From: Bartonella bilalgolemi
Lineage (GTDB): Bacteria > Pseudomonadota > Alphaproteobacteria > Rhizobiales > Rhizobiaceae
NCBI RefSeq assembly: GCF_023500045.1
Contig: NZ_JAMCOF010000005.1
Span: forward strand, 1-64,000
Length of the DNA: 64,000 nt
Reading direction: 5' to 3'
The notes beneath the pieces are model-generated. The model searched no databases. It was not told the DNA's origin and worked only from the letters and a program-made list of their open reading frames with translations. This document shows, in pieces, positions 9,533 through 17,383 of the stretch. Within the stretch, counting starts at the first letter, position 1, and each line of letters opens with the position of its first letter. The position numbers were made by a program, and so were the translations under genes.

Positions 9533-10832
9533 AGTTATTCTTTCGGTTGCTGTGATATTGCTCAGCACCAGTTCAATGATTATGGTGCAATCTGTTTCTG
9601 CGAATAATGATAGTAATACTTATAAACAGTTGGCTATATTTGGTGATATCTTTGAACGAGTGCGGACGCACTATGTTACGGTTCCAAATGATAAAAAACT
9701 TGTTGAAAATGCTATTAATGGAATGCTTTCTTCGCTTGATCCACATTCCTCTTATATGGATGCTGAAGCAGCCAAAGACATGAGAGCTGCTACTAAGGGA
9801 GAGTTTGGTGGTCTTGGTATTGAAGTGACTATGGAGAAGAATCTCCTTAAGGTTGTTTCCCCAATGGAGGATACACCAGCTTCAAAAGCTGGTATTTTAG
9901 CAGGAGATGTTATTTCAAAGATTGATGGTAAACAGGTGAACGGTCAATCTTTGAATGAAGCTGTGAATCAAATGAGAGGTGCTGTTGGTACACCGGTTAC
10001 GCTCACAATTATTCGTTCTGGTGTTGATAAACCGCTTGAGATCAAAGTTATTCGTAATATTATCAAAGTGAAAGCGGTTAAGTATCGTGTTGAAAATGAT
10101 ATTGGTTATTTAAGACTCATTCAATTTTCTGAACAGACTTTTGGTGATCTTCAGGCTGCAGTTAAAGATATTCAATCCAAAATTTCTCAAGATCGTTTGA
10201 AAGGGTATGTGCTTGATTTACGCCTTAATCCTGGAGGGCTTTTAGAACAGGCTGTTAGTATTTCAGGTGCTTTTCTTAATAAAGGTGAAATTGTATCGAT
10301 TCGTGGCCGCAGAAAGAAAGATGTGACGAGATTTGATGCTAGACCAGGAGATTTGCTTAATGGGAAGCCTCTCATTGTTCTTATTAATGGTGGTTCAGCA
10401 AGCGCTTCTGAAATTGTCGCAGGAGCTTTACAAGATCATCGCCGTGCTACAATTTTGGGAACACAATCTTTTGGTAAGGGATCTGTTCAAACGATTATTC
10501 CTTTAGGTGAAAATGGAGCTTTACGTTTAACGACAGCGCTTTATTACACACCTGCGGGCACATCAATTCAAGGAACCGGGATTACACCTGATATTATTGT
10601 CGAGCAGCCATTGCCTGAAAAATATAAGGGCTATGATGTAACGCTTGGTGAATCTGAGTTAAGGGGACATATTAAAGGAAAACAAGAAAGTGAAAAAGGC
10701 TCTGGTTCGGCTGCTTTTGTTCCTAAAGATCCTAAAGATGATATGCAATTGAATGAAGCTTATAAGCTTTTACGGGGTGAGATAACGCATAAAGCGTTTC
10801 CACCAGATCCTCGTCAAGATACTTTAAAGTAA
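9522..10832 (+). CDS. ctpA: C-terminal processing peptidase (S41 family, CtpA)
   Basis: A 436-residue exported serine protease that cleaves proteins near their C-terminus in the periplasm. It has a signal peptide (residues 1-27, SVSA-NN). The N-terminal helices are followed by a PDZ domain (about 85-170, GGLGIEVTMEKNLLKVVSP) and the S41 catalytic domain. The catalytic Ser is the middle serine of GGSASASEIVAG and the catalytic Lys lies in QSFGKGSVQT. The C-terminal tail is charged. It overlaps the envC-like gene by 11 bases, so the two are translated from one message; the pair is conserved in Rhizobiales and links cell-wall hydrolysis to proteolysis. A strong hairpin terminator follows. Confidence 0.95.
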   Translation: MIRKVILSVAVILLSTSSMIMVQSVSANNDSNTYKQLAIFGDIFERVRTHYVTVPNDKKLVENAINGMLSSLDPHSSYMDAEAAKDMRAATKGEFGGLGIEVTMEKNLLKVVSPMEDTPASKAGILAGDVISKIDGKQVNGQSLNEAVNQMRGAVGTPVTLTIIRSGVDKPLEIKVIRNIIKVKAVKYRVENDIGYLRLIQFSEQTFGDLQAAVKDIQSKISQDRLKGYVLDLRLNPGGLLEQAVSISGAFLNKGEIVSIRGRRKKDVTRFDARPGDLLNGKPLIVLINGGSASASEIVAGALQDHRRATILGTQSFGKGSVQTIIPLGENGALRLTTALYYTPAGTSIQGTGITPDIIVEQPLPEKYKGYDVTLGESELRGHIKGKQESEKGSGSAAFVPKDPKDDMQLNEAYKLLRGEITHKAFPPDPRQDTLK

Positions 10833-10842
10833 GAAGAAAGGT

Positions 10843-10880
10843 GTACAGCTTATATTTTTATATGAGCTGTACTTTTATTA
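10843..10880 (+). terminator. Rho-independent terminator after ctpA
   Basis: GTACAGCT (10843-10850) pairs perfectly with AGCTGTAC (10865-10872); the stem extends inward through ATAT/ATAT after one wobble. A TTTT tract follows directly. This separates the nadD-ctpA unit from rppH (ialA), although the rppH start lies only 13-20 bases further on. Confidence 0.8.
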
Positions 10881-10892
10881 AGGGATAATGAG

Positions 10893-11414
10893 GTGGATAC
10901 AATTATTGATTTTAAAGCTCTCCCTTATCGAAAATGTGTGGGAATTCTTGTGTTTAATCATGAAGGTAAGGTTTGGGTTGGACGCCGTTTGATGACAGTT
11001 GCTTATGCACAAGTTGACATGTCCAAACTTTGGCAGTTACCACAGGGGGGAATTAATCAGGGAGAAAAACCGATAGATGCAGCACTGCGTGAGCTTTATG
11101 AAGAAACAGGTATCCAATCCGTTAAGTTGATTAAGGAAGTTCAGGATTGGTTTGAGTATGATTTTCCACAAGAACTTATTGGACATGTTTTAAGCAATAA
11201 ATATCGTGGTCAAATGCAAAAATGGTTTTCTTTTCAGTTTACGGGAGAGATTTCTGAAATTAAGATTAATCCACCACCTGATGGCAATAAAGCAGAGTTT
11301 GATCAGTGGAAATGGATTGATTTAGAAACGCTCCCGTCAATTGTTGTTTCTTTTAAAAAGCATGTTTATACACAAATTGTAAAAGAATTCCGAAATAGTT
11401 TTAGGTGTTTATAA
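10893..11414 (+). CDS. rppH: RNA pyrophosphohydrolase RppH / invasion-associated protein IalA (Nudix)
   Basis: A 173-residue Nudix hydrolase. The family removes pyrophosphate from the 5' end of mRNAs, starting their decay, and also splits diadenosine polyphosphates. In Bartonella the gene is known as ialA, half of the ialAB locus needed for erythrocyte invasion. The Nudix box lies at residues 52-74 (GGINQGEKPIDAALRELYE then ETGI) with all catalytic Glu residues present. WFSFQFTGE and the C-terminal FDQWKWIDLETLP fit RppH. Translation starts at GTG 10893, preceded by GATAATGAG. The ialB gene follows after about 110 bases. Confidence 0.95.
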   Translation: MDTIIDFKALPYRKCVGILVFNHEGKVWVGRRLMTVAYAQVDMSKLWQLPQGGINQGEKPIDAALRELYEETGIQSVKLIKEVQDWFEYDFPQELIGHVLSNKYRGQMQKWFSFQFTGEISEIKINPPPDGNKAEFDQWKWIDLETLPSIVVSFKKHVYTQIVKEFRNSFRCL

Positions 11415-11523
11415 CTCCTATAATCGTAAAAGCTATTTTTTTTCTTAAGAAGCTTTGTATTATACCTCTTTATCAGAAATAATAGAAGTGATTCTATTGT
11501 GCGTTTTAAAATTAGGATGTGAG

Positions 11524-12081
11524 ATGAAAAAAATATTCAGTTTCGTTATAACTTTTACACTCTTAAGTATTTCTATTGCATTTGCACAGAATACAAAACC
11601 AACTGCAACAAAGCTTTCTGAAGCTTCATTGCCGAACGGTGCTTCTTCTTTAACCGAGACTTATGGTTTGTGGAATGTTAACTGTAATTTGCAGGAAGGA
11701 AAAAAAGTTTGCTTTATGTATCGCCAAGAAGTTAATGATCAAAATCGTGTCATATTAGCTATGAACATTTCTTCCAATTCCGATGGTTCTTTGTCAGGAA
11801 ACTTGACAGTCCCTTTCGGTATTTTAGTTTCTAAACCTATTCGTTTACAAGTAGATGGTGGGAAGAATGTTATTGAAACGAGTATTCGAACCTGCATACC
11901 AGCAGGTTGTATTGTTCCAATAGCTTTTGACAAAAGTTATGTGGCAGCTTTACGTGCAGGAAAAAAGTTGAATTTAGCGATGACAGTTTCTACTCCAGGA
12001 GAGCCAGCTCTGAATGACTTATTTGTGCAATTAACTGGTTTTAACGATGCACTTAACCGTTTTATTGCTTTGCAAATGTAA
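11524..12081 (+). CDS. ialB: Invasion-associated locus B protein
   Basis: A 185-residue secreted or outer-membrane protein. It has a clear signal peptide (KKIFSFVITFTLLSISIAFA, cleavage before QNTKP). The IalB-family body has WNVNCNLQEGKKVCFMYRQE near residue 45-65 and a late Cys pair TCIPAGCIVPIAF near residue 125. The ATG at 11524 follows AGGATGTGAG, a good ribosome-binding site; the longer in-frame start at 11455 would bury the signal peptide. It lies directly behind rppH/ialA, the arrangement described as the ialAB invasion locus in Bartonella, and a perfect hairpin follows its stop. The biochemical function of IalB is still unclear. Confidence 0.95.
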   Translation: MKKIFSFVITFTLLSISIAFAQNTKPTATKLSEASLPNGASSLTETYGLWNVNCNLQEGKKVCFMYRQEVNDQNRVILAMNISSNSDGSLSGNLTVPFGILVSKPIRLQVDGGKNVIETSIRTCIPAGCIVPIAFDKSYVAALRAGKKLNLAMTVSTPGEPALNDLFVQLTGFNDALNRFIALQM

Positions 12082-12085
12082 TTTA

Positions 12086-12116
12086 AAATCGGCCTTTAAA
12101 GGCCGATTTAATTTAG
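12086..12116 (+). terminator. Hairpin terminator after ialB
   Basis: A perfect inverted repeat: AAATCGGCC (12086-12094) with GGCCGATTT (12101-12109), and the TTTAAA loop can pair further. It begins five bases after the ialB stop and is followed by AATTTAG. It is the most GC-rich hairpin in the area. Confidence 0.82.
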
Positions 12117-12397
12117 AATAGTTTGTAAAGAAAACAAAAATTAAGTTAGCTCATTGGCTAATTATATGAAGGATGAAAAGTTTTATAAATTCTTTTTTTA
12201 TTTTGGTGTATTATCGCTTCACTTTAATATTTTATTACATTACGACATAATGATATATGCTAAAAATGTTAATTTTTGTCTTAATTCTCTTAGCGACGAA
12301 AAAGAAGAATAATCGGTAAGACTATTATAAAAAAATTTATTTTCATTAAAGTTTTCTATGTGAGCTTCCATTCTATTGATTGGTAAAGGAAACAGGA

Positions 12398-12691
12398 ATG
12401 ATCTATGCTTTTCTTAGTGTACTGGATCTGACATTTAGTATTTACATTGCTATTTTAATAGCTCACGCTATTTTTTCTTGGCTTTATACATTTAATATTG
12501 TCAATACCCGAAATGCTTTTGTCGCTATGATAGGGGACTTTCTATACCGTACAACAGAACCAATTTTGTGCTATATTCGACGTCTTTTACCCAATTTGGG
12601 GACAATCGATATTTCACCTATTGTGGTTTTTATGATTATTTATTTTATTCGTATCTTTATGTGGCGTGCTTATGCAGGGATGTTTTTATAA
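12398..12691 (+). CDS. YggT family membrane protein
   Basis: A 97-residue inner-membrane protein with two hydrophobic segments (FSIYIAILIAHAIFSWLYTF and VVFMIIYFIRIFMW) and the YggT pattern RTTEPILCYIRRLLPNLGTID-I-SPIVVF between them. Family members are linked to osmotic tolerance, cell shape or membrane-protein integration, but no reaction is known. The ATG at 12398 follows AAAGGAAACAGG, a good ribosome-binding site, and is preferred over an in-frame TTG 18 bases earlier. The DUF167 gene starts 30 bases after its stop, the usual neighbour in alphaproteobacteria. Confidence 0.88.
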   Translation: MIYAFLSVLDLTFSIYIAILIAHAIFSWLYTFNIVNTRNAFVAMIGDFLYRTTEPILCYIRRLLPNLGTIDISPIVVFMIIYFIRIFMWRAYAGMFL

Positions 12692-12721
12692 AAGTGAAGA
12701 TATTCCCTTAGGCGAATAAAG

Positions 12722-13045
12722 ATGTTTTATCGAGTTGATCCTCATCGTTTGATTTTATTTGTCCGTTTGATTCCAAAAGCCTCAGTTGATAGTATAATAA
12801 AGGTTGAAAATAGAGATGATGGGAAACAGTATTTGGTTATACGTCTGCGTGCTATTCCTGAAAATGGAAAGGCAAATAAAGCATTAATTAAATTTTTGGC
12901 CAAACAGTGGAAGATTCCATCATCTTGCATCTCTCTTGGAAGTGGTGCAACATCACACTATAAAGAACTTTATTTTTCAAAATATTTAAAAGAGATAGAG
13001 CGAATATTACAATTGTTTAGAGATTGTGATCCTATAGAAAAATGA
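12722..13045 (+). CDS. DUF167 family protein (YggU-like)
   Basis: A 107-residue small cytoplasmic protein of the DUF167 family. The conserved parts are LFVRLIPKASVDSI near the N-terminus, LVIRLRAIPENGKANKALI in the middle and CISLGSGATSHYKELYF after it. The biochemical role is unknown. It follows the yggT-type gene by 30 bases and should be co-transcribed with it. It converges on ppa, with a shared hairpin between them. Confidence 0.88.
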   Translation: MFYRVDPHRLILFVRLIPKASVDSIIKVENRDDGKQYLVIRLRAIPENGKANKALIKFLAKQWKIPSSCISLGSGATSHYKELYFSKYLKEIERILQLFRDCDPIEK

Positions 13046-13053
13046 GTAAGATA

Positions 13054-13085
13054 ATAGCCTGTTTAAAATGCAGGTTATGTTTTTA
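13054..13085. terminator. Hairpin between the DUF167 gene and ppa (possibly bidirectional)
   Basis: ATAGCCTG (13054-13061) pairs with CAGGTTAT (13071-13078), including one G-T pair, and GTTTTTATC follows on the plus strand. It sits between two convergent genes, so it may stop transcription from both sides. Confidence 0.6.
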
Positions 13086-13086
13086 T

Positions 13087-13629
13087 CTAAAGTGAACAAT
13101 TATACTGTTTATTGCGCTCAATCGCTTTTTTAATCAATTCATGTGCACAATCTTTATCACGCCAACCTTCAATTTTAACCCATTTTCCAGGTTCAAGATC
13201 TTTGTAATGTTTAAAAAAATGCTCAATTTGTTTTAATGTGATTTCAGGAAGATCTGTATAATTATGAACATTAACGTAGCGTTTTGTTAATTTTGCAGCA
13301 GGAATAGCAATAATTTTTTCGTCTTTACCACCGTCATCTTCCATCATAAGAACACCGATTGGGTATACATTAATAACACAGCCTGGGATAAGAGGACGGG
13401 TACTACTGATGAGAACATCAATAGGATCACCATCTTCTGAAAGTGTGTGCGGGATGAAGCCATAATTTCCAGGATAAGCCATTGGTGTATGGAGAAAACG
13501 GTCAACAAATAATAATCCAGATTTTTTATCCATTTCATATTTTATTGGTTGACTATCAACAGCAACTTCAATGATAACGTTAATATCTTCTGGCGGATTT
13601 TTGCCAATAGGTATTTCATTAATATTCAT
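13087..13629 (-). CDS. ppa: Inorganic pyrophosphatase (family I)
   Basis: Hydrolyses pyrophosphate to phosphate and so drives biosynthetic reactions forward. The 180-residue protein has the family I features: [15 protein letters not shown] near residue 30, the active-site signature DGDPIDVLI near residue 65, and [13 protein letters not shown] in the C-terminal half. The start at 13629 ([18 protein letters not shown]) follows GAAAGGG at a proper distance and matches homologues; an in-frame upstream codon at 13662 would add eleven residues without support. It lies 67 bases downstream of typA on the same strand. Confidence 0.96.
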   Translation of the reverse strand: MNINEIPIGKNPPEDINVIIEVAVDSQPIKYEMDKKSGLLFVDRFLHTPMAYPGNYGFIPHTLSEDGDPIDVLISSTRPLIPGCVINVYPIGVLMMEDDGGKDEKIIAIPAAKLTKRYVNVHNYTDLPEITLKQIEHFFKHYKDLEPGKWVKIEGWRDKDCAHELIKKAIERNKQYNCSL

Positions 13630-13696
13630 GTCATTACCCTTTCTAGGATTAAATAAAATCAAATAGAATAGTACATTGATGTGAAGAGATCATCTA

Positions 13697-15520
13697 TCAG
13701 GAAAGTGACGAACGTGTTTTTTCGAAACGTTTACGTTCATTTGGATCTAGGTAAAGTTTACGTAGACGAATATTTTTAGGCGTCACTTCTACCAGCTCGT
13801 CATCTTGTATCCACGATAGCGCACGTTCTAAGGTCATTTTGATTGGAGGACTTAATTTTACGGCTTCATCTTTACCAGAAGCACGCATGTTGGTTAGCTT
13901 TTTTCCTTTTAAAACATTTACTTCTAAGTCATTATCGCGTGAGTGTATGCCAATGATCATACCTTGATAAACTTTAACGCCAGCATTGATCATCATAGGG
14001 CCACGATCTTCAAGATTGAAAAGTGCATAAGCAACGGCTTCACCATTATCATTTGAAATCATTACACCATTGGTACGGCCACTAATTTCTCCCTTATAAG
14101 GCTCATAGGCATGGAAAAGACGATTCATAATTGCTGTACCACGTGTATCTGTTAAAAGTTCAGATTGATAGCCAATAAGTCCACGAGTCGGTGCGTAAAA
14201 CACAAGACGTACACGATTTCCACCTGATGGACGCAGTTCAACCATTTCTCCTTTGCGTTCTGACATTTTTTGAACAATAGTTCCGGAATATTCTTCATCA
14301 ACATCGATCACAACTTCTTCAATTGGTTCTAAAGTTGTTCCATTTTCATCTTTTTGCATGACTACCCGTGGTCGTGAAACACTTAGTTCAAATCCTTCAC
14401 GACGCATATTTTCAATAAGAACTGCAAGCTGTAATTCTCCTCGTCCTGAAACATAAAAGGAGTCTTTATCAGCTGATTCCTCAATTTTAAGAGCTACATT
14501 TCCTTCTGCCTCTTTTAACAAACGATCACGGATCACGCGACTTGTTACTTTATCTCCTTCTGTACCAGCAAGAGGACTATCATTTACAAGAAAACTCATA
14601 GTAACAGTGGGTGGATCAATTGGTTGAGCAATAAGAGATTCATTAACGGAAAGATCACAAAAGGTATCAGCAACAGTTCCTTTTTGGAGCCCTGCAATTG
14701 CTATAATATCCCCAGCAGCACTTTCTTCAATAGGCTGTCGTTCTAGTCCACGGAATGCTAAAATTTTTGAAATACGCCCAGTTTCTAAAAGTTTTCCATC
14801 TTGTCCCAAAACCTTAATATTTTGATTAGATTTAATTGAGCCTGAATGAATGCGTCCTGTAATGATTCGTCCCAAAAAAGGATCAGCTTCAAGGATAGTA
14901 CCGATCATGCGGAATGGTCCTTCAGCAATGGTTGGTGTAGGTACATGACGGGTTACAAGATCAAACAAGGCATTTAGTCCTTGATCTTTCGGGCCTTTAG
15001 GAGATTCAGCCATCCATCCATCACGACCTGATCCATAAAGAATAGGGAAATCTAGTTGTTCATCGGTTGCATCAAGAGCTGCGAAAAGGTCAAAAACTTC
15101 ATTGACAACTTCATCAGCGCGAGCGTCAGGTCGATCAATTTTATTGATTGCAACAATAGGACGTAATCCTACTTTTAATGCTTTTCCAACAACAAATTTG
15201 GTTTGTGGCATGGGGCCTTCAGCGGCATCAACAAGAACAATAGCACCGTCTACCATATTGAGGATACGTTCTACTTCACCACCAAAATCGGCGTGACCAG
15301 GGGTATCAACAATATTAATTCGGGTATTTCTCCAAACAACGGATGTTACTTTTGCTAGAATTGTAATACCGCGTTCTTTTTCGATATCATTTGAATCCAT
15401 CATGCGCTCACTTGTGCGCTGGTTATTACGAAAATTTCCTGATTGTTTGAGGAGTTCGTCTACAAGTGTTGTTTTACCGTGGTCAACGTGGGCGATGATA
15501 GCAATATTACGCAATTGCAT
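13697..15520 (-). CDS. typA: Translational GTPase TypA/BipA
   Basis: A 607-residue ribosome-binding GTPase of the EF-G/LepA group that helps 50S assembly and translation under stress. The G domain starts with AHVDHGKTTLVDELL (residues 10-24), then the switch RGITILAK, G3 DTPGHADFGGEVER and G4 NKIDRPDAR. Domains II, III and V follow, and the BipA-specific C-terminal domain is present (ending DELVEVTPKNIRLRKLYLD). The length is that of the family, and no defect is visible. It lies upstream of ppa on the same strand. Confidence 0.97.
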   Translation of the reverse strand: MQLRNIAIIAHVDHGKTTLVDELLKQSGNFRNNQRTSERMMDSNDIEKERGITILAKVTSVVWRNTRINIVDTPGHADFGGEVERILNMVDGAIVLVDAAEGPMPQTKFVVGKALKVGLRPIVAINKIDRPDARADEVVNEVFDLFAALDATDEQLDFPILYGSGRDGWMAESPKGPKDQGLNALFDLVTRHVPTPTIAEGPFRMIGTILEADPFLGRIITGRIHSGSIKSNQNIKVLGQDGKLLETGRISKILAFRGLERQPIEESAAGDIIAIAGLQKGTVADTFCDLSVNESLIAQPIDPPTVTMSFLVNDSPLAGTEGDKVTSRVIRDRLLKEAEGNVALKIEESADKDSFYVSGRGELQLAVLIENMRREGFELSVSRPRVVMQKDENGTTLEPIEEVVIDVDEEYSGTIVQKMSERKGEMVELRPSGGNRVRLVFYAPTRGLIGYQSELLTDTRGTAIMNRLFHAYEPYKGEISGRTNGVMISNDNGEAVAYALFNLEDRGPMMINAGVKVYQGMIIGIHSRDNDLEVNVLKGKKLTNMRASGKDEAVKLSPPIKMTLERALSWIQDDELVEVTPKNIRLRKLYLDPNERKRFEKTRSSLS

Positions 15521-15672
15521 AAATTTTCTTCTTTTCGTTTAATGAAATTTTCTTTGAAGTAAAGCTTCTCTCTTTACAGATTTCAAATCTTTTACAGCTT
15601 TTTTTAGACTTTGGGAAGAGGAAGAACATTTTTTATAAAAAAATGACAGAAAAGATTTTAATACGTGCTATA

Positions 15673-17058
15673 TTAAAGTAAGATTCCAGATAAAATAAAG
15701 GAAGCAACAGAAAAGTAGATTATAATACCTGTGACATCTACTAAGGTTGCAACAAAGGGAGCTGAAGCACTTGCCGGGTCAAATTTTAAACGTTTAAGAA
15801 TAAAGGGCAACATAGACCCAGCTAAAGAACCGAATGTAACAATTCCAACTAAGGCTGCTCCTACAGTTATAGCAATAAAAAACCAATATTCACCATAATT
15901 ATAAATTCCGAGCTGTTGCCAGACAGCAATCCGCGTAATACCGATGATTCCGAGTAAAACACCAAGGGATATGCCTGTTGGGATTTCACGAATGATGACC
16001 TTCCACCAGTCTTTGAGTGTGAGTTCCCGTAAGGCTAATGCGCGAATAATAAGAGATGTTGCTTGTGAACCAGAGTTTCCTCCTGAACTCATAATAAGAG
16101 GAATGAATAATGTGAGAGCAATTACTTTTTCAAGTTCTGTTTCGAAATATTGCATGGCGCTTGCTGTCAACATTTCACCCATAAAGAGTAAAGCCAGCCA
16201 ACCACCGCGTTTTTTCATCATCCCAAAAAAATTTATCTGCATATATGGTTTATCTAAAGCTTCCAGTCCCCCAAATTTATAGGCATCCTCACTCATTTCA
16301 TCGACCATAGAGTCAAGTACATCATCAACTGTTACAATACCAATAACATGATTACTGTCATCAATAACTGGTACAGAAAGAAGATCATGACGTTGAAAAA
16401 GACGAGCAATATCTTCGTGATGCGTAAAGGGTGATATTGTGATAGGTGTATCGTGTGTGGAGACGTTTAAAATTTTATTATCAGGTGAGGCAAGAATAAG
16501 GTTACGGAGAGAAACAGCTTTGAGAAGCTTGCTTGTTTTAGGATCAATGACATAACTTGTGTATACGGTCTCACGTGTTCTTTCAACATCACGAATATAA
16601 TCTAAAGTTTTTTTTACAGTCCAATTTGCTGGTACTGCTATAAACTCTGTTGTCATTAATGCACCAGCTGTATGATCTGGATAACTGGTAAGCTTTTTGA
16701 GTTCAGTTCGGGTTAAAGGTTTTAGTAAAGCATAAAGCCGTGTACGCGTTTCTTTATTCATTTCTTGGAAGACATCTGCAGCGGCATCTGCGGACATACC
16801 GTCAAGAATTTCAACAGCGAGATTCACGGGCAAAAGTTCAAGAATAGCTGCTGGTTTTTCAAGTTCTGGTTTGTCAAAAAGTTCAATGGCATAATCAAGG
16901 GGTAAAAGACTGAGGATAGTTACCCGCTCCATAATATCAAGGTCATTAATGATATCAATCGAGTCAGCAAAATGAAGATTTTTTAATTCTTCAGCAAGAG
17001 CTTCAGAAGGTAAATCTTTGAGGTTCTTGGTAGTTGTTTTGATTTCAGTCTCAGTCAT
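15673..17058 (-). CDS. mgtE: Magnesium transporter MgtE
   Basis: A 461-residue Mg2+ channel. The N-terminal superhelical domain has the MgtE repeats (LSLLPLDYAIELFD, LELLPVNLAVEILDGM). Two CBS domains follow (about 145-265), ending in IGIVTVDDVLDSM, and act as the Mg2+ sensor that closes the pore. The C-terminal third holds five membrane segments with the conserved PLIMSSGGNSGSQATSLIIR motif that lines the pore, near residue 325. The start ATG at 17058 is followed by a polar MTETEIKTTTKN leader. Only about 150 bases separate it from typA downstream, and no terminator was seen there. Confidence 0.96.
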   Translation of the reverse strand: MTETEIKTTTKNLKDLPSEALAEELKNLHFADSIDIINDLDIMERVTILSLLPLDYAIELFDKPELEKPAAILELLPVNLAVEILDGMSADAAADVFQEMNKETRTRLYALLKPLTRTELKKLTSYPDHTAGALMTTEFIAVPANWTVKKTLDYIRDVERTRETVYTSYVIDPKTSKLLKAVSLRNLILASPDNKILNVSTHDTPITISPFTHHEDIARLFQRHDLLSVPVIDDSNHVIGIVTVDDVLDSMVDEMSEDAYKFGGLEALDKPYMQINFFGMMKKRGGWLALLFMGEMLTASAMQYFETELEKVIALTLFIPLIMSSGGNSGSQATSLIIRALALRELTLKDWWKVIIREIPTGISLGVLLGIIGITRIAVWQQLGIYNYGEYWFFIAITVGAALVGIVTFGSLAGSMLPFILKRLKFDPASASAPFVATLVDVTGIIIYFSVASFILSGILL

Positions 17059-17383
17059 AGTGAAGTGCTTTCTAAAAGATTAGAGATCTATAGATATAAT
17101 GAATCAAAATTATAAACAACTTAGAATACAAGTTTTTCAATTGTTAGTATTTAAAGTAAAGTCAAGGATAGAATGTAATCGTAAAAACTGTAAACAATAT
17201 CATATGACCAGCAAAAGAGGTCTTTTTTGTGTATTCCGTAATGATAAAATAATATTTTATTTTATATAAAAAGTTCGATTTAAGAGGCTATTTTGAAGTA
17301 TAAAGTTGTTATTAATGGATTATATCATGTAGGTGATTATTTTGTTTTAAACTTATTAATATTAATAGGGGCAATATAATATT
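17059..17383. other. Intergenic region between divergent mgtE and the M3 peptidase gene
   Basis: 325 bases of AT-rich sequence that must contain the promoters of both divergent genes. No convincing -35/-10 pair, operator, hairpin or short gene was recognised. Confidence 0.5.
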
